This document shows positions 52,234 to 59,657 of a stretch of DNA of 64,000 nt, piece by piece (the stretch's first letter is position 1; the number at the start of each line of letters is the position of its first letter). Where the stretch lies: positions 3,906,001 through 3,970,000 of the forward strand of contig NZ_JAGKQQ010000001.1 of NCBI RefSeq assembly GCF_017939745.1. The letters run 5' to 3'. A model generated the notes under the pieces. It was not told the DNA's origin. It searched no databases and saw only the letters and a program-made list of their open reading frames with translations. Made by a program: the position numbers and the translations under genes. This stretch comes from Gemmata palustris. Lineage in GTDB: Bacteria > Planctomycetota > Planctomycetia > Gemmatales > Gemmataceae.

Positions 52234-53271
52234 TCAAGCGGCGGTCCAGAAGTCGTGCCAGTCTGGGGTCTCGATGACGGCCGCCAGTTCCACCAGCGGC
52301 CCGACGTGTTCCACGCGCCACCGCGCGCCGGTTAGTTTCATCCGGCGATTCACCAACTGCTTCACCGAACCCTCGATTAACCCGCTGCCGATACTCCGAC
52401 CATTTGCCAGCCGTTGCGCGTAGCCCAACCGCGTCGGGTGCGAGCCGAGGTAACGCGCCAACGCCCGCAACACGTCTCCGTTGGATTCCGACGGCAACGC
52501 GCCGAACGTATCGGCGATCCACCGCTCGATCCCGGCTTTCCCATCCGTCACCACGGCCAACAAGGCGCTCTGCCGACGAGCGGTCGCCTCCGCCGTCTCA
52601 CCCCAGATCGCCTTCACCGCAGTCCCGATGTGCTCGATCGCGTGATACACGTCCAATACACCGGCGGCCTGGGGCAACACATCGGCCGCCAGATTCCAGA
52701 TCCACTCCGCGCCGTCACCCAATACCGTCACGTCGCTGGCGGTGGTCACCTTCAGGCGATCCGCCTCCGCTCGCACGCGCTCCGCGAAAATGCTCGCGCC
52801 CTCGACGTTGGCCACCACGGTCCGAATCGTTGGGGGCGGCAACACGCGGTCGCTCCACTTTTCGGGCGTCGCGGACTTCCCCCGCTCTCGCTTGCAAACC
52901 ACGCCCAACTTGATGTCCCGCCATCCGGTCGTGGTGTTCACCTTCCCGGCGTCGATTTGCACCTCGACGACTCCCCCGGCCGTTGCGAATCGTTCGGCGT
53001 CGGCGCGATGCTCGCGGGAGGCCCTCAGACTCTTCGCGGCGGCGTGTGTGAGTTGGCGAATCACCTCGTCGTCTAACTCCCAACCGGCCAACTCACGCAG
53101 CGTTACTTCCGCACGCGCAAAGGAATCCCTCGCACCGGCCAGAACCGCCATCCGCTGTGCGGCGGTCGTTACATACCCCTCGGCTCCCAGAACGGCATCG
53201 GCCGGGAACGCTCCGCCATCGGCGCGGATGGCGTACTGACGGCGGAGGCGGATGCGCCCGAGTGCCGTCAA
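52234..53271 (-). CDS. ISKra4 transposase, catalytic part
   Basis: The 345-residue frame (TTG if started independently) has the ISKra4 pattern: ALGRIRLRRQYAIRADGG, VVEVQIDAGKVNTTTGWRDIKLGVV (first DDE Asp region), VTVLGDGAEWIWNLA (Asp), VYHAIEHIG and IGSGLIEGSVKQLVNRRMK (Glu), quoted in part. It catalyses cut-and-paste movement of the element. The peptide encoded just upstream in this frame, with GRRPRWLLTALGRIRLRR, continues the domain, so the protein is most likely made by frameshift from the gene at 53268. Confidence 0.92.
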   Translation of the reverse strand: MTALGRIRLRRQYAIRADGGAFPADAVLGAEGYVTTAAQRMAVLAGARDSFARAEVTLRELAGWELDDEVIRQLTHAAAKSLRASREHRADAERFATAGGVVEVQIDAGKVNTTTGWRDIKLGVVCKRERGKSATPEKWSDRVLPPPTIRTVVANVEGASIFAERVRAEADRLKVTTASDVTVLGDGAEWIWNLAADVLPQAAGVLDVYHAIEHIGTAVKAIWGETAEATARRQSALLAVVTDGKAGIERWIADTFGALPSESNGDVLRALARYLGSHPTRLGYAQRLANGRSIGSGLIEGSVKQLVNRRMKLTGARWRVEHVGPLVELAAVIETPDWHDFWTAA

Positions 53272-53537
53272 GAGCCAGCGGGGGCGTCGTCCTTTGAGCC
53301 TGCTGCCCGACTTTTTTGGGAAGCATCGGTGGTGTCGGCGCGACTCTGGACGGCGGAAGCCAACGTGTCGCGGACGAGTTCGCGTCCGGAGTCGAGGGCG
53401 ACTCGTTCACAAGCGGCCAGTACCGTACCATCGGGAGCGGTGGCACCGACGTGTCGCATCTGAGCGAAAAACGCCAGCGCCTGCTCCAAAATCAGTCGTT
53501 CCGCGTCGGTCTGGTACTCGATGGTTAGCGTCGGCAT
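53268..53537 (-). CDS. ISKra4 transposase, N-terminal part (frameshift donor)
   Basis: The 89-residue frame begins MPTLTIEYQTDAERLILEQALAFFAQMRHVG, an ISKra4 N-terminal helix region. It ends 4 bases inside the catalytic frame. Near its 3' end CAAAAAAG (T-run 53312-53317 on the plus strand) is a good -1 slippery site. Slippage there joins the two parts. The unslipped product would be a truncated protein that may regulate transposition. Confidence 0.85.
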   Translation of the reverse strand: MPTLTIEYQTDAERLILEQALAFFAQMRHVGATAPDGTVLAACERVALDSGRELVRDTLASAVQSRADTTDASQKSRAAGSKDDAPAGS

Positions 53538-53614
53538 CCGTGCCTCCCAGAGTCAAAAAGTGCAAGGACCAACAGCCTAACCACTACCGCCTGCCAAAAT
53601 CTACAGGGACACCC

Positions 53615-53826
53615 CCGGGAAGTGACGATTTCCCGCGAAACTGATCCAAATCGAGCCCCCGCAATAACATCTTTCGCGCCGGTCACTTCCGGCCCCAACT
53701 CGGAATCCGGGGCCGGAACTTGGAACTTCCTGGGGCGGGTGGACTTGTAGCGGGTGTGTCGGGTGCGGATAGTGATTTGATGGGGAGTTAGCGAACTCGC
53801 CCCGCAGTCACCGTGTCCAAACAACT
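53615..53826. other. Gap between insertion sequence and rsmD
   Basis: After the target duplication this 212-base stretch shows inverted fragments (GAAGTGAC/GTCACTTC) and a CCGGAACTTGGAACTTCC piece that resembles the repeat between flgI and flgJ. It includes the rsmD promoter. I see no gene in it. Confidence 0.5.
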
Positions 53827-54435
53827 ATGCTTGAAAAAACACAGGTTCGGATCGTCGCCGGGTCGCTCCGCGGCCGGAAGCTCACCGTCGTGGTTCACGA
53901 CGGGATGAGACCCACCCCACAAATGGTGCGCGAGGCGCTCTTCAGTATTCTCGGCAACGCGGTGCCGGACCGCGCGTTCTTCGACATCTTCGCGGGGACC
54001 GGCGTCGTCGGCCTGGAAGCGGTGAGCCGGGGGGCGGCGTCCGCCCGCCTCATCGAAAAAGACCCGCGGCAGAGCACCGACATCCAGAAGTACGCGGAAG
54101 AGTTCGGCATCGCCGACAAGGTGCAGGTGCTGAAAGCCGATGCGTACCGCTGGGCCGAGCGCTGGCTCCCGCCCAAGGACGCGGTGAACCTGTTCCTCAG
54201 CCCGCCGTTCCCGGACCTGAGCGAAAAGGCAGAGGAGTTCCTCGCACTGGTGAACGTGCTTCTCGCCAAAGCCCCGGCCGAGTCCGTGCTGACGATCCAG
54301 GCCGAAGAGGGCTTCCCCCTCGAGCGCCTGCCCGACCCGCCGGCGTGGGACATTCGGAGTTACGGCCGCAACATGCTCCTCTTTTATGTCGTTCCCCCGC
54401 CCGGCGCGCCCGCCAATCCATCGGCTCCCGCCTGA
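53827..54435 (+). CDS. rsmD: 16S rRNA (guanine966-N2)-methyltransferase
   Basis: The 202-residue methyltransferase has the RsmD motifs IVAGSLRGRKLTVV and MRPTPQMVREALFSILGNAV, then FFDIFAGTGVVGLEAVSRGA (SAM site). The target-base motif that usually reads DPPY or DPPF is here LFLSPPF, so the Asp is Ser. The enzyme methylates G966 of 16S rRNA. The start is ATG. A very stable hairpin follows the stop codon. Confidence 0.9.
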   Translation: MLEKTQVRIVAGSLRGRKLTVVVHDGMRPTPQMVREALFSILGNAVPDRAFFDIFAGTGVVGLEAVSRGAASARLIEKDPRQSTDIQKYAEEFGIADKVQVLKADAYRWAERWLPPKDAVNLFLSPPFPDLSEKAEEFLALVNVLLAKAPAESVLTIQAEEGFPLERLPDPPAWDIRSYGRNMLLFYVVPPPGAPANPSAPA

Positions 54436-54455
54436 CGATCCACGGGGGTTTGGCA

Positions 54456-54530
54456 CCACCCGCGTTGGCGCTCGTGATTCGCCGGAGCCTCTTGGCGAAT
54501 CACGAGCGCCAACGCGGGTGGACTTTTCCA
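54456..54530 (+). terminator. 28-bp perfect hairpin after rsmD
   Basis: CCACCCGCGTTGGCGCTCGT and the next eight bases (54456-54483) pair without mismatch with 54494-54521, around a 10-base loop. GACTTTTCC follows. The stem is much longer than needed for termination, so it may be a genomic palindromic repeat used as a terminator. Confidence 0.8.
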
Positions 54531-54583
54531 GCCCCGAGAACGAAACGATCCTACTGCGGCTATCGAATCAGAGCGGGAGAGAG

Positions 54584-54925
54584 ATGAACTTTGCGAACAG
54601 CCTGCGCGCCTACGGCACGTCCGAATTCCGCGCCGCCGTAATCGATCAACTGGAGAAGAACTATAGCGCGTTCCCCCTGGGCTCCGCCTGTAGCCGCGGC
54701 GGGTACCCTCAAACGGGCGCAGAAATCACGATTCGAGAGGTCAGTGTCAGTAACGAGCGCATCGCCGTGGAATTCACGGTCCGCTTTAACGAGGCCTTCA
54801 GTTCGGGGTGCTCCGAGGCACCTTGTGAAGTCGCGCGGTGGATCGATTGCCGCGCTTTCATTCGGAAGGACGACGGCTCCGCCACTATTGAAGCCGTCGA
54901 ACCCGAGCGCCCGGAAGAGTTTTGA
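54584..54925 (+). CDS. Small protein of unknown function
   Basis: The 113-residue soluble protein starts at an ATG behind GAGCGGGAGAGAG. An N-terminal helix (NFANSLRAYGTSEFRAAVIDQLE) precedes beta strands (AEITIREVSVSNERIAVEFTVRF) and a Cys-containing segment, SSGCSEAPCEVARWIDCRAF. No family is recognised. A longer upstream frame would read through the palindrome, so I rejected it. Confidence 0.6.
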   Translation: MNFANSLRAYGTSEFRAAVIDQLEKNYSAFPLGSACSRGGYPQTGAEITIREVSVSNERIAVEFTVRFNEAFSSGCSEAPCEVARWIDCRAFIRKDDGSATIEAVEPERPEEF

Positions 54926-54940
54926 TCCGCGACCGCCGGC

Positions 54941-56422
54941 CTATTCCTGCACCCAAACCGAGACCGATCCGCCCGGACACCGGAACTCACCGAACCCGTC
55001 GTCATTGACCACAACCGGCTCCGCAATGTGACCGGTGACATCGCGGAACGTTGTTCCCCCCGGGCGCCCCGTCCCCATCCACTTCGTGCCCTCGGACTTA
55101 TCGCTCAAGAGCACCGCCATCGCCTTCGGGTGCGCCTCGTCGCCCATCCGCACCCACCCGATCCGGTTCCAGTGGTCGAGGTAATCGACCTGCTCGCCGT
55201 ATGCGCACTCCTTGCGCGCCTTCAGGAAAACGTCGATCAGCACCCGGTGCGAGGGCAGCACGACTTTGTGCCGGTTCCCGTCGCGCCCGAAATCCTCGTA
55301 CTCGGCGCCGTAATAGTCCGGGTAGAACAGGCACGGGTACCCGTCGCGGCGCAAAAGAATGGCGGCATACGCGAGCGGGACGAACCACGGCTCGATCACC
55401 GATTCGAGCGACTGGAGCGGCTGCGAGTCGTGGTTGGTCACGAACGTGACCGCCTGCAGCGGGCGCTCCTTCACGAGCGACCCGTCGAACAGTTGGCGCA
55501 TGTCGTAGTTCCCGTTCGACCGGCTCGCCGCGTGGAAGTTGTAGTGCAGCGGTACGTCGAACGCGGTGAACAGCGGCCCGGCCTCGTCCAGGAACCAGTG
55601 CAGTTCGGCCAGGTTCCCGGACCAGTATTCCGCGACCGTGAACAGCTCCTTCCCGGTGTGCTGGCGCATGTGCTCGAGCCACGCCGGGAAGATCGGGGCC
55701 GAGATGTGCTTGACCGCGTCGAACCGGAACCCGTCCACGCCGGTCGTGTCCACGAACCACCGGCCCCACCGGTTCAGTTCGTCGTTCACCTCTTGCGACT
55801 CGAAGTCCAGGTCGGCGCCCATCAGGAACGCGTAGTTCCCGAACTCGAGCGACGTTTGGTCGTCCCACGCCTTGCCCTCGAACAGGTACACGGTGCCCCG
55901 GTCCTCGGGCTTGTTGTGGTCGTAGTCGCACCCGTCGAAGTGGGTCCAGTTCCACGCGAAATCGGAGTGCGCCTTCGCGCGCCCGGGGAACGTGAACGAG
56001 GTCGCGGCTCGGATCTCGACCGGCTCGCCCTTCGGGGTGCGGCGATCGTCGGCCGGGAACGGGGTCGCCCTCACCGTCTCGAACCCGTCGGCCCCGAGGC
56101 GGTGGTTCAGGACGATGTCGGCGTACACGCGGACCCCTGCCCCCTGGAGGGCCTTAATCGCCGCGAGGTACTGAGCGCGGGTTCCGTACTTGGTGCGCAC
56201 GGTCCCCTTCTGGTCGAACTCGCCGAGGTCGTACAGGTCGTACACGCCGTAGCCGACGTCCGTAGCACCGTTAGTCCCCTTCGAGGCGGGCGGGAGCCAG
56301 AGGGCGTCGACCCCGGCCGCGGCCAGTTCGGGAGCTTTTTGAGTCACCTCGTCCCAAAACGCACCGTCCTCGCGCGTGTACCAGTGAAAGAACTGCATCA
56401 TGACGGCGTTGTGCTCGCTCAT
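54941..56422 (-). CDS. Alpha-amylase, cytoplasmic GH13
   Basis: The 493-residue protein has GH13 motifs: ADIVLNHRLGADG (region I), GFRFDAVKHI (catalytic nucleophile Asp), FTVAEYW (acid/base Glu) and VTNHDSQP (Asp). Between regions I and II is the long domain B with a CDYDHNKPEDRG loop, typical of the AmyA/liquefying subfamily. There is no signal peptide, so it hydrolyses internal glycogen or maltodextrin. The ATG at 56422 gives MSEHNAVMMQFFHWY, the usual beginning. Confidence 0.93.
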   Translation of the reverse strand: MSEHNAVMMQFFHWYTREDGAFWDEVTQKAPELAAAGVDALWLPPASKGTNGATDVGYGVYDLYDLGEFDQKGTVRTKYGTRAQYLAAIKALQGAGVRVYADIVLNHRLGADGFETVRATPFPADDRRTPKGEPVEIRAATSFTFPGRAKAHSDFAWNWTHFDGCDYDHNKPEDRGTVYLFEGKAWDDQTSLEFGNYAFLMGADLDFESQEVNDELNRWGRWFVDTTGVDGFRFDAVKHISAPIFPAWLEHMRQHTGKELFTVAEYWSGNLAELHWFLDEAGPLFTAFDVPLHYNFHAASRSNGNYDMRQLFDGSLVKERPLQAVTFVTNHDSQPLQSLESVIEPWFVPLAYAAILLRRDGYPCLFYPDYYGAEYEDFGRDGNRHKVVLPSHRVLIDVFLKARKECAYGEQVDYLDHWNRIGWVRMGDEAHPKAMAVLLSDKSEGTKWMGTGRPGGTTFRDVTGHIAEPVVVNDDGFGEFRCPGGSVSVWVQE

Positions 56423-56484
56423 CGGCGCTCGATTTGTGAAAACGTGACCAACGGGCAACCTGCTCGGCGTCGGTCGAACTCGGA

Positions 56485-56745
56485 TTAATGGGAATAAATC
56501 AAGCGGCCCCGGTAATCGCACACCGGGGCCGCTTCGAGAATCGGCTTACAGCACGCGGCGTGCCGAAATTCGCCCTCGACGTTCTGTGCGACACGTTCGC
56601 TGCAGAATTTCTGAAGGAACGCGAGCCGAGCACACTCACACAAAAAGCGAGAACTTGAGTTCCCGCCGGGGTCGTTGGGACTCGCGGATGCGAGGTACCT
56701 CTGCACACCAAACAGTCCCGACGACGCGCGGGTTGCAGTTGACAC
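56485..56745 (-). CDS. Possible small cysteine-rich protein
   Basis: An 86-residue frame starting at GTG ends ...HAACCKPILEAAPVCDYRGRLIYSH and contains RFLCECARLAFLQKFCSERV. The spaced Cys residues suggest a metal-binding mini-protein. Evidence is weak: the start lacks a convincing ribosome site, and it lies in a 405-base gap (56423-56827) with no other candidate. Confidence 0.35.
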   Translation of the reverse strand: MSTATRASSGLFGVQRYLASASPNDPGGNSSSRFLCECARLAFLQKFCSERVAQNVEGEFRHAACCKPILEAAPVCDYRGRLIYSH

Positions 56746-56827
56746 GATTTCCGAGTTTCCCTAAAGCCCCGGCTCGCGCCGGTCTACCGACGCAGATGTC
56801 GCCCCACCTTGACGGAAAGAATCCCCC

Positions 56828-57403
56828 ATGTTCCGCATCAGCCGGATCGCCCTGGTCCTCGCCGCGGCACTCGCGACCACTCCCGCTTACGCGGGGCTCG
56901 TCCCAACCACCGTCACCGTTACGCCCGAGGGCGCGGGTTTCCGGTGGACGTATGCAGTGGTCCTGCCCAGTGACATGAAGCTCCAGGCGGGAGATTACTT
57001 CGGTATCTACAACTTCCACGGGCTGATCGATGGCTCCGGGGGCGCGCCCGACGGCTGGACCCTCTCGACCCCCGCGGTGAGCCCGCTCCCGCCGAACGTG
57101 AACATCTTCGACGACCCGACCGCCCCGAACCTGATCTGGACCTACAACGGGCCGACGATCCCGACCGGTCAAATCGGGCTGGGAAACTTCTGGGCGTCTT
57201 CGCAGTACGGGTCCGGTGAGTTGAGCCTGTTCGTCGGGCGCAACGCCCGCTCCGGCGACGGGACGTATGACACGAACATCACCGAGGTGACGGTCCCGAC
57301 CGGCAGCGCCCCGCCGGGCGTACCGGAGCCCGCGACGATCGCACTCGTCGCGCTCGGTTTACCGCTGGTCGGGCTCGGCCGCTGGCGCTTCGGCCGGAAA
57401 TAA
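56828..57403 (+). CDS. PEP-CTERM sorted exported protein
   Basis: The 191-residue protein has a signal peptide (MFRISRIALVLAAALATTPAYA, quoted in part), a beta-rich body (GDYFGIYNFHGLIDGSGG) and the C-terminal sorting signal VPEPATIALVALGLPLVGLG then RWRFGRK. PEP-CTERM proteins are processed by exosortase and sent to the surface or extracellular polysaccharide. No exosortase gene is in the window. Confidence 0.88.
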   Translation: MFRISRIALVLAAALATTPAYAGLVPTTVTVTPEGAGFRWTYAVVLPSDMKLQAGDYFGIYNFHGLIDGSGGAPDGWTLSTPAVSPLPPNVNIFDDPTAPNLIWTYNGPTIPTGQIGLGNFWASSQYGSGELSLFVGRNARSGDGTYDTNITEVTVPTGSAPPGVPEPATIALVALGLPLVGLGRWRFGRK

Positions 57404-57501
57404 TAGCTCGATCACCAAACGACACGGGCCGGGAATACCCGGCCCGCCGTTCCCGCTCGGACGGGTCCACCCGCCCGACGCTCACGCGGTACAATAGCCG
57501 C

Positions 57502-58311
57502 ATGCTGTTCTCCTGGCTCCGCACCCGCCGCCGGCGCAAACTGCTCGCCGAACCGTTCCCGCTCCGGTGGACCGGGTTCCTCGAGCGGAACGTCGGGCAC
57601 TACACGCGACTCTCCCCCTCCGATCAAGCACAACTCCGGGACGCGACCCGCGTGCTCATTGCTGAAAAACTGTGGCTCGGGCGCGGCGGGCTGTTCATCA
57701 CCGAAGAGATGCGCGTCACCATCGCGGCGCAAGCGGCCCTCTTGCTCCTCGGCCCCGATCGCGGTTATTACCCGTGGGTGCGCGAGGTCGTGGTGTTCCC
57801 CACCGAGTTCCGCACCCCGGTCGCGGGCGACGACTGGGAAGACGACCTGCTGTCCGATCAACCCCTGGCCGGGCAAGCGGTCGATCGGGGGCCGGTGCTG
57901 CTCGCGTGGGACGAGGTGCTGGCCGAGGGGCGCACCCCGGACGCCGGGTACAACGTCGTCGTCCACGAGTTCGCCCACCAGCTCGATTTCCGCCACGGGG
58001 TCACCGCGGGCGCCCCCGACCTCGGCGACCGCGCGCTCGAAACGCGGTGGCGGTACGTGATGACCGTCGCACTCGAGGATCACCGCCGGGCGCTTCGTGA
58101 GAACAACTCCGGTACGCTCTTTACCCCCCACGCGGCCGATAATGAGATGGAGTTTTTCGCCGACGCGACCGAAGCCTTTTACTGCCGCTCGGCGGCCCTG
58201 AAGCGGTTGCACCCGGAAATGTACTCGCTCCTCGCGGCGTACTACGGCATCGACCCGATCACCCGGTTCGGGACCGGGAAACGGGAAGATAAATTCAAGA
58301 TTAACCCCTGA
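57502..58311 (+). CDS. MtfA-like zinc peptidase
   Basis: The 269-residue protein has the catalytic VVHEFAHQLDFRHG (HExxH) and EMEFFADATEAFY with the third ligand, plus VREVVVFPTEFRTP, as in MtfA. In enterics MtfA cleaves peptides and inactivates the repressor Mlc (DgsA). No signal peptide is present. The MTLIF-like start gives MLFSWLRTRRRRK. Planctomycete partners are unknown. Confidence 0.9.
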   Translation: MLFSWLRTRRRRKLLAEPFPLRWTGFLERNVGHYTRLSPSDQAQLRDATRVLIAEKLWLGRGGLFITEEMRVTIAAQAALLLLGPDRGYYPWVREVVVFPTEFRTPVAGDDWEDDLLSDQPLAGQAVDRGPVLLAWDEVLAEGRTPDAGYNVVVHEFAHQLDFRHGVTAGAPDLGDRALETRWRYVMTVALEDHRRALRENNSGTLFTPHAADNEMEFFADATEAFYCRSAALKRLHPEMYSLLAAYYGIDPITRFGTGKREDKFKINP

Positions 58312-58460
58312 CCCGTCCCCGAGCCGAAACCAATCCTGACTGGCGCTTCCCGCCTTTTTTGTTGCGTTCCGCGGTGTCAATAGATATTGCACCGGGTCTG
58401 ATACGCGGAGTCGTACCGGCCGCGGTTCGGGGAACGCCAGTTCGACTGAGGGAGCCGTTC

Positions 58461-59018
58461 GTGGACATACCACCACACGTTGGGGCGCGCGGGTACGAGC
58501 GGGACGCGCCGCACGCGCCACACGAGCCACACGAGCCACTGTTCGGGCGGTACATCCGCATCGACCTGACCGGGCGCCCGGACCTCGAACCGACGTTCGA
58601 CGCCGTCGCCCACTTGGTCGCGTGCGGCCTGCAGGCGGCCGAAGTGGTGCCGTTCTCCCGGGTCGCGTGGGCGGTCCTGGTCTTCGGTGTCGAACCGAAC
58701 GAGCGCGAGCGCATCACCGAGGTGCAGCACCAGTACGCCGCCATGTGGGAGCGCGCCCCCAATTTGTGGCCGAAACTGCGCCAGCGCGAGAGCGTGTTCA
58801 GCGTGTGGTTCATGGACCGCACCGCGCGCCCGTTTCTCGGCTGCGTGTGCGAAGAATCGCCGTGGGACGTCTGGGTTTCCGGGCGCGACGTGCGCGAGGA
58901 GCGGTCCTTTCGGAAGCTGCTCGCCAGCGGGGAACCGCCCATCCTGATGGCCCTGAACGCGGTTCACCCTGCGGAATTCAAGGGCGCATGGGGCACGGGG
59001 CTCGCGCGGGCCGCGTAG
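58461..59018 (+). CDS. Protein of unknown function
   Basis: The 185-residue product (if started at the GTG at 58461 after GAGGGAG) has a short HAPHEPHEP repeat, and a soluble domain with VAHLVACGLQAAEVVPFSRVAWAVLVFGVEP, then SVFSVWFMDRTARPFLGCVCEESPWDVWVSGRD (quoted in part). No family is recognised. A TTG start at 58359 is possible but has no ribosome site. Confidence 0.6.
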   Translation: MDIPPHVGARGYERDAPHAPHEPHEPLFGRYIRIDLTGRPDLEPTFDAVAHLVACGLQAAEVVPFSRVAWAVLVFGVEPNERERITEVQHQYAAMWERAPNLWPKLRQRESVFSVWFMDRTARPFLGCVCEESPWDVWVSGRDVREERSFRKLLASGEPPILMALNAVHPAEFKGAWGTGLARAA

Positions 59019-59216
59019 CGGGGCTCTCGGGAGTCCGCGCGGCGTTCGCTCGAGCCAGAATATCTCCTACATTCGGACCGTCGTTCACGGTTGTGTGACC
59101 GGGCACGTGCCCAGCGCCGCATAAAACCAGGCGGATGGTCTGTTGCGCCCGGACGAAAACGGTACCATCAGCGTAGCGGTTATCCGACCGCTCTCGATCT
59201 CGAACAGGGGCGTGTG

Positions 59217-59318
59217 ATGGCGAAGGGCAACAACTCTCAGGGTAAGGAAAAAAAGAAACCGAAGAAGGACGCGAAAAGTGCGCCCGCGAAGGCCGCTCCG
59301 CCACCGAAGAAAAAGTGA
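59217..59318 (+). CDS. Small Lys-rich protein
   Basis: The 33-residue product MAKGNNSQGKEKKKPKK followed by an Ala/Pro/Lys tail matches a widespread, uncharacterised class of tiny basic proteins. An in-frame GTG lies just before the ATG. It would be highly basic and could bind nucleic acid; that is inference. A CGGGTCGGC/GCCGACCCG hairpin (59360-59385) follows. Confidence 0.6.
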   Translation: MAKGNNSQGKEKKKPKKDAKSAPAKAAPPPKKK

Positions 59319-59657
59319 CCGCACGGCGAAGGCTCCACACAATAGCCGGGCACCACACGCGGGTCGGCAACGGAAAGCCGACCCGGTGGGCGTGTCTTCC
59401 GGCTCGCTAAACGGGCCGCCCCCTCCAAAATCCATCTAAAACTTAAGTCAGTGTGCAGATCAGGCGACGCCCCTTTTGCGGCAAGGCCCCTGCCCCAGCG
59501 CCCAAACAAGTTACTGGCAACGAACTACGATCGCGGCGGTCGGGTGCCCGCCCCAGCCGAGTCGGGATGATTTTCGGCTCCCCCTTGCCCATCCCGCGCG
59601 GTTCCGCCATCCTGCTCATCAACCCTGCCGCGTGCTTATTGTTTGGACTACCACCCC
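59319..59657 (+). other. Gap before the MFS gene, with terminator hairpin
   Basis: CGGGTCGGC (59360-59368) pairs with GCCGACCCG (59377-59385), a likely terminator of the small Lys-rich gene. No other gene is seen. The MFS promoter should lie in the last 200 bases. Confidence 0.55.

Larger units (their letters stand above)
52207..53614 (-). mobile_element. ISKra4-type insertion sequence, intact
   Basis: The 1408-base element has perfect inverted ends (outer sequence GGGTGTCCCTGTAGATTTTG, 23 bases in all) and is flanked by an 8-base direct repeat CCGGGAAG at 52199-52206 and 53615-53622. It carries two overlapping minus-strand frames that form one transposase by -1 frameshift. The unbroken ends, target duplication and frames indicate a recent insertion. 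It lies between the TIGR03009 gene and rsmD. Confidence 0.95.

Noticed and set aside
53615-53826. A second insertion sequence right of the ISKra4 element
   Set aside because: Only short inverted fragments are present; no transposase frame or clear ends.
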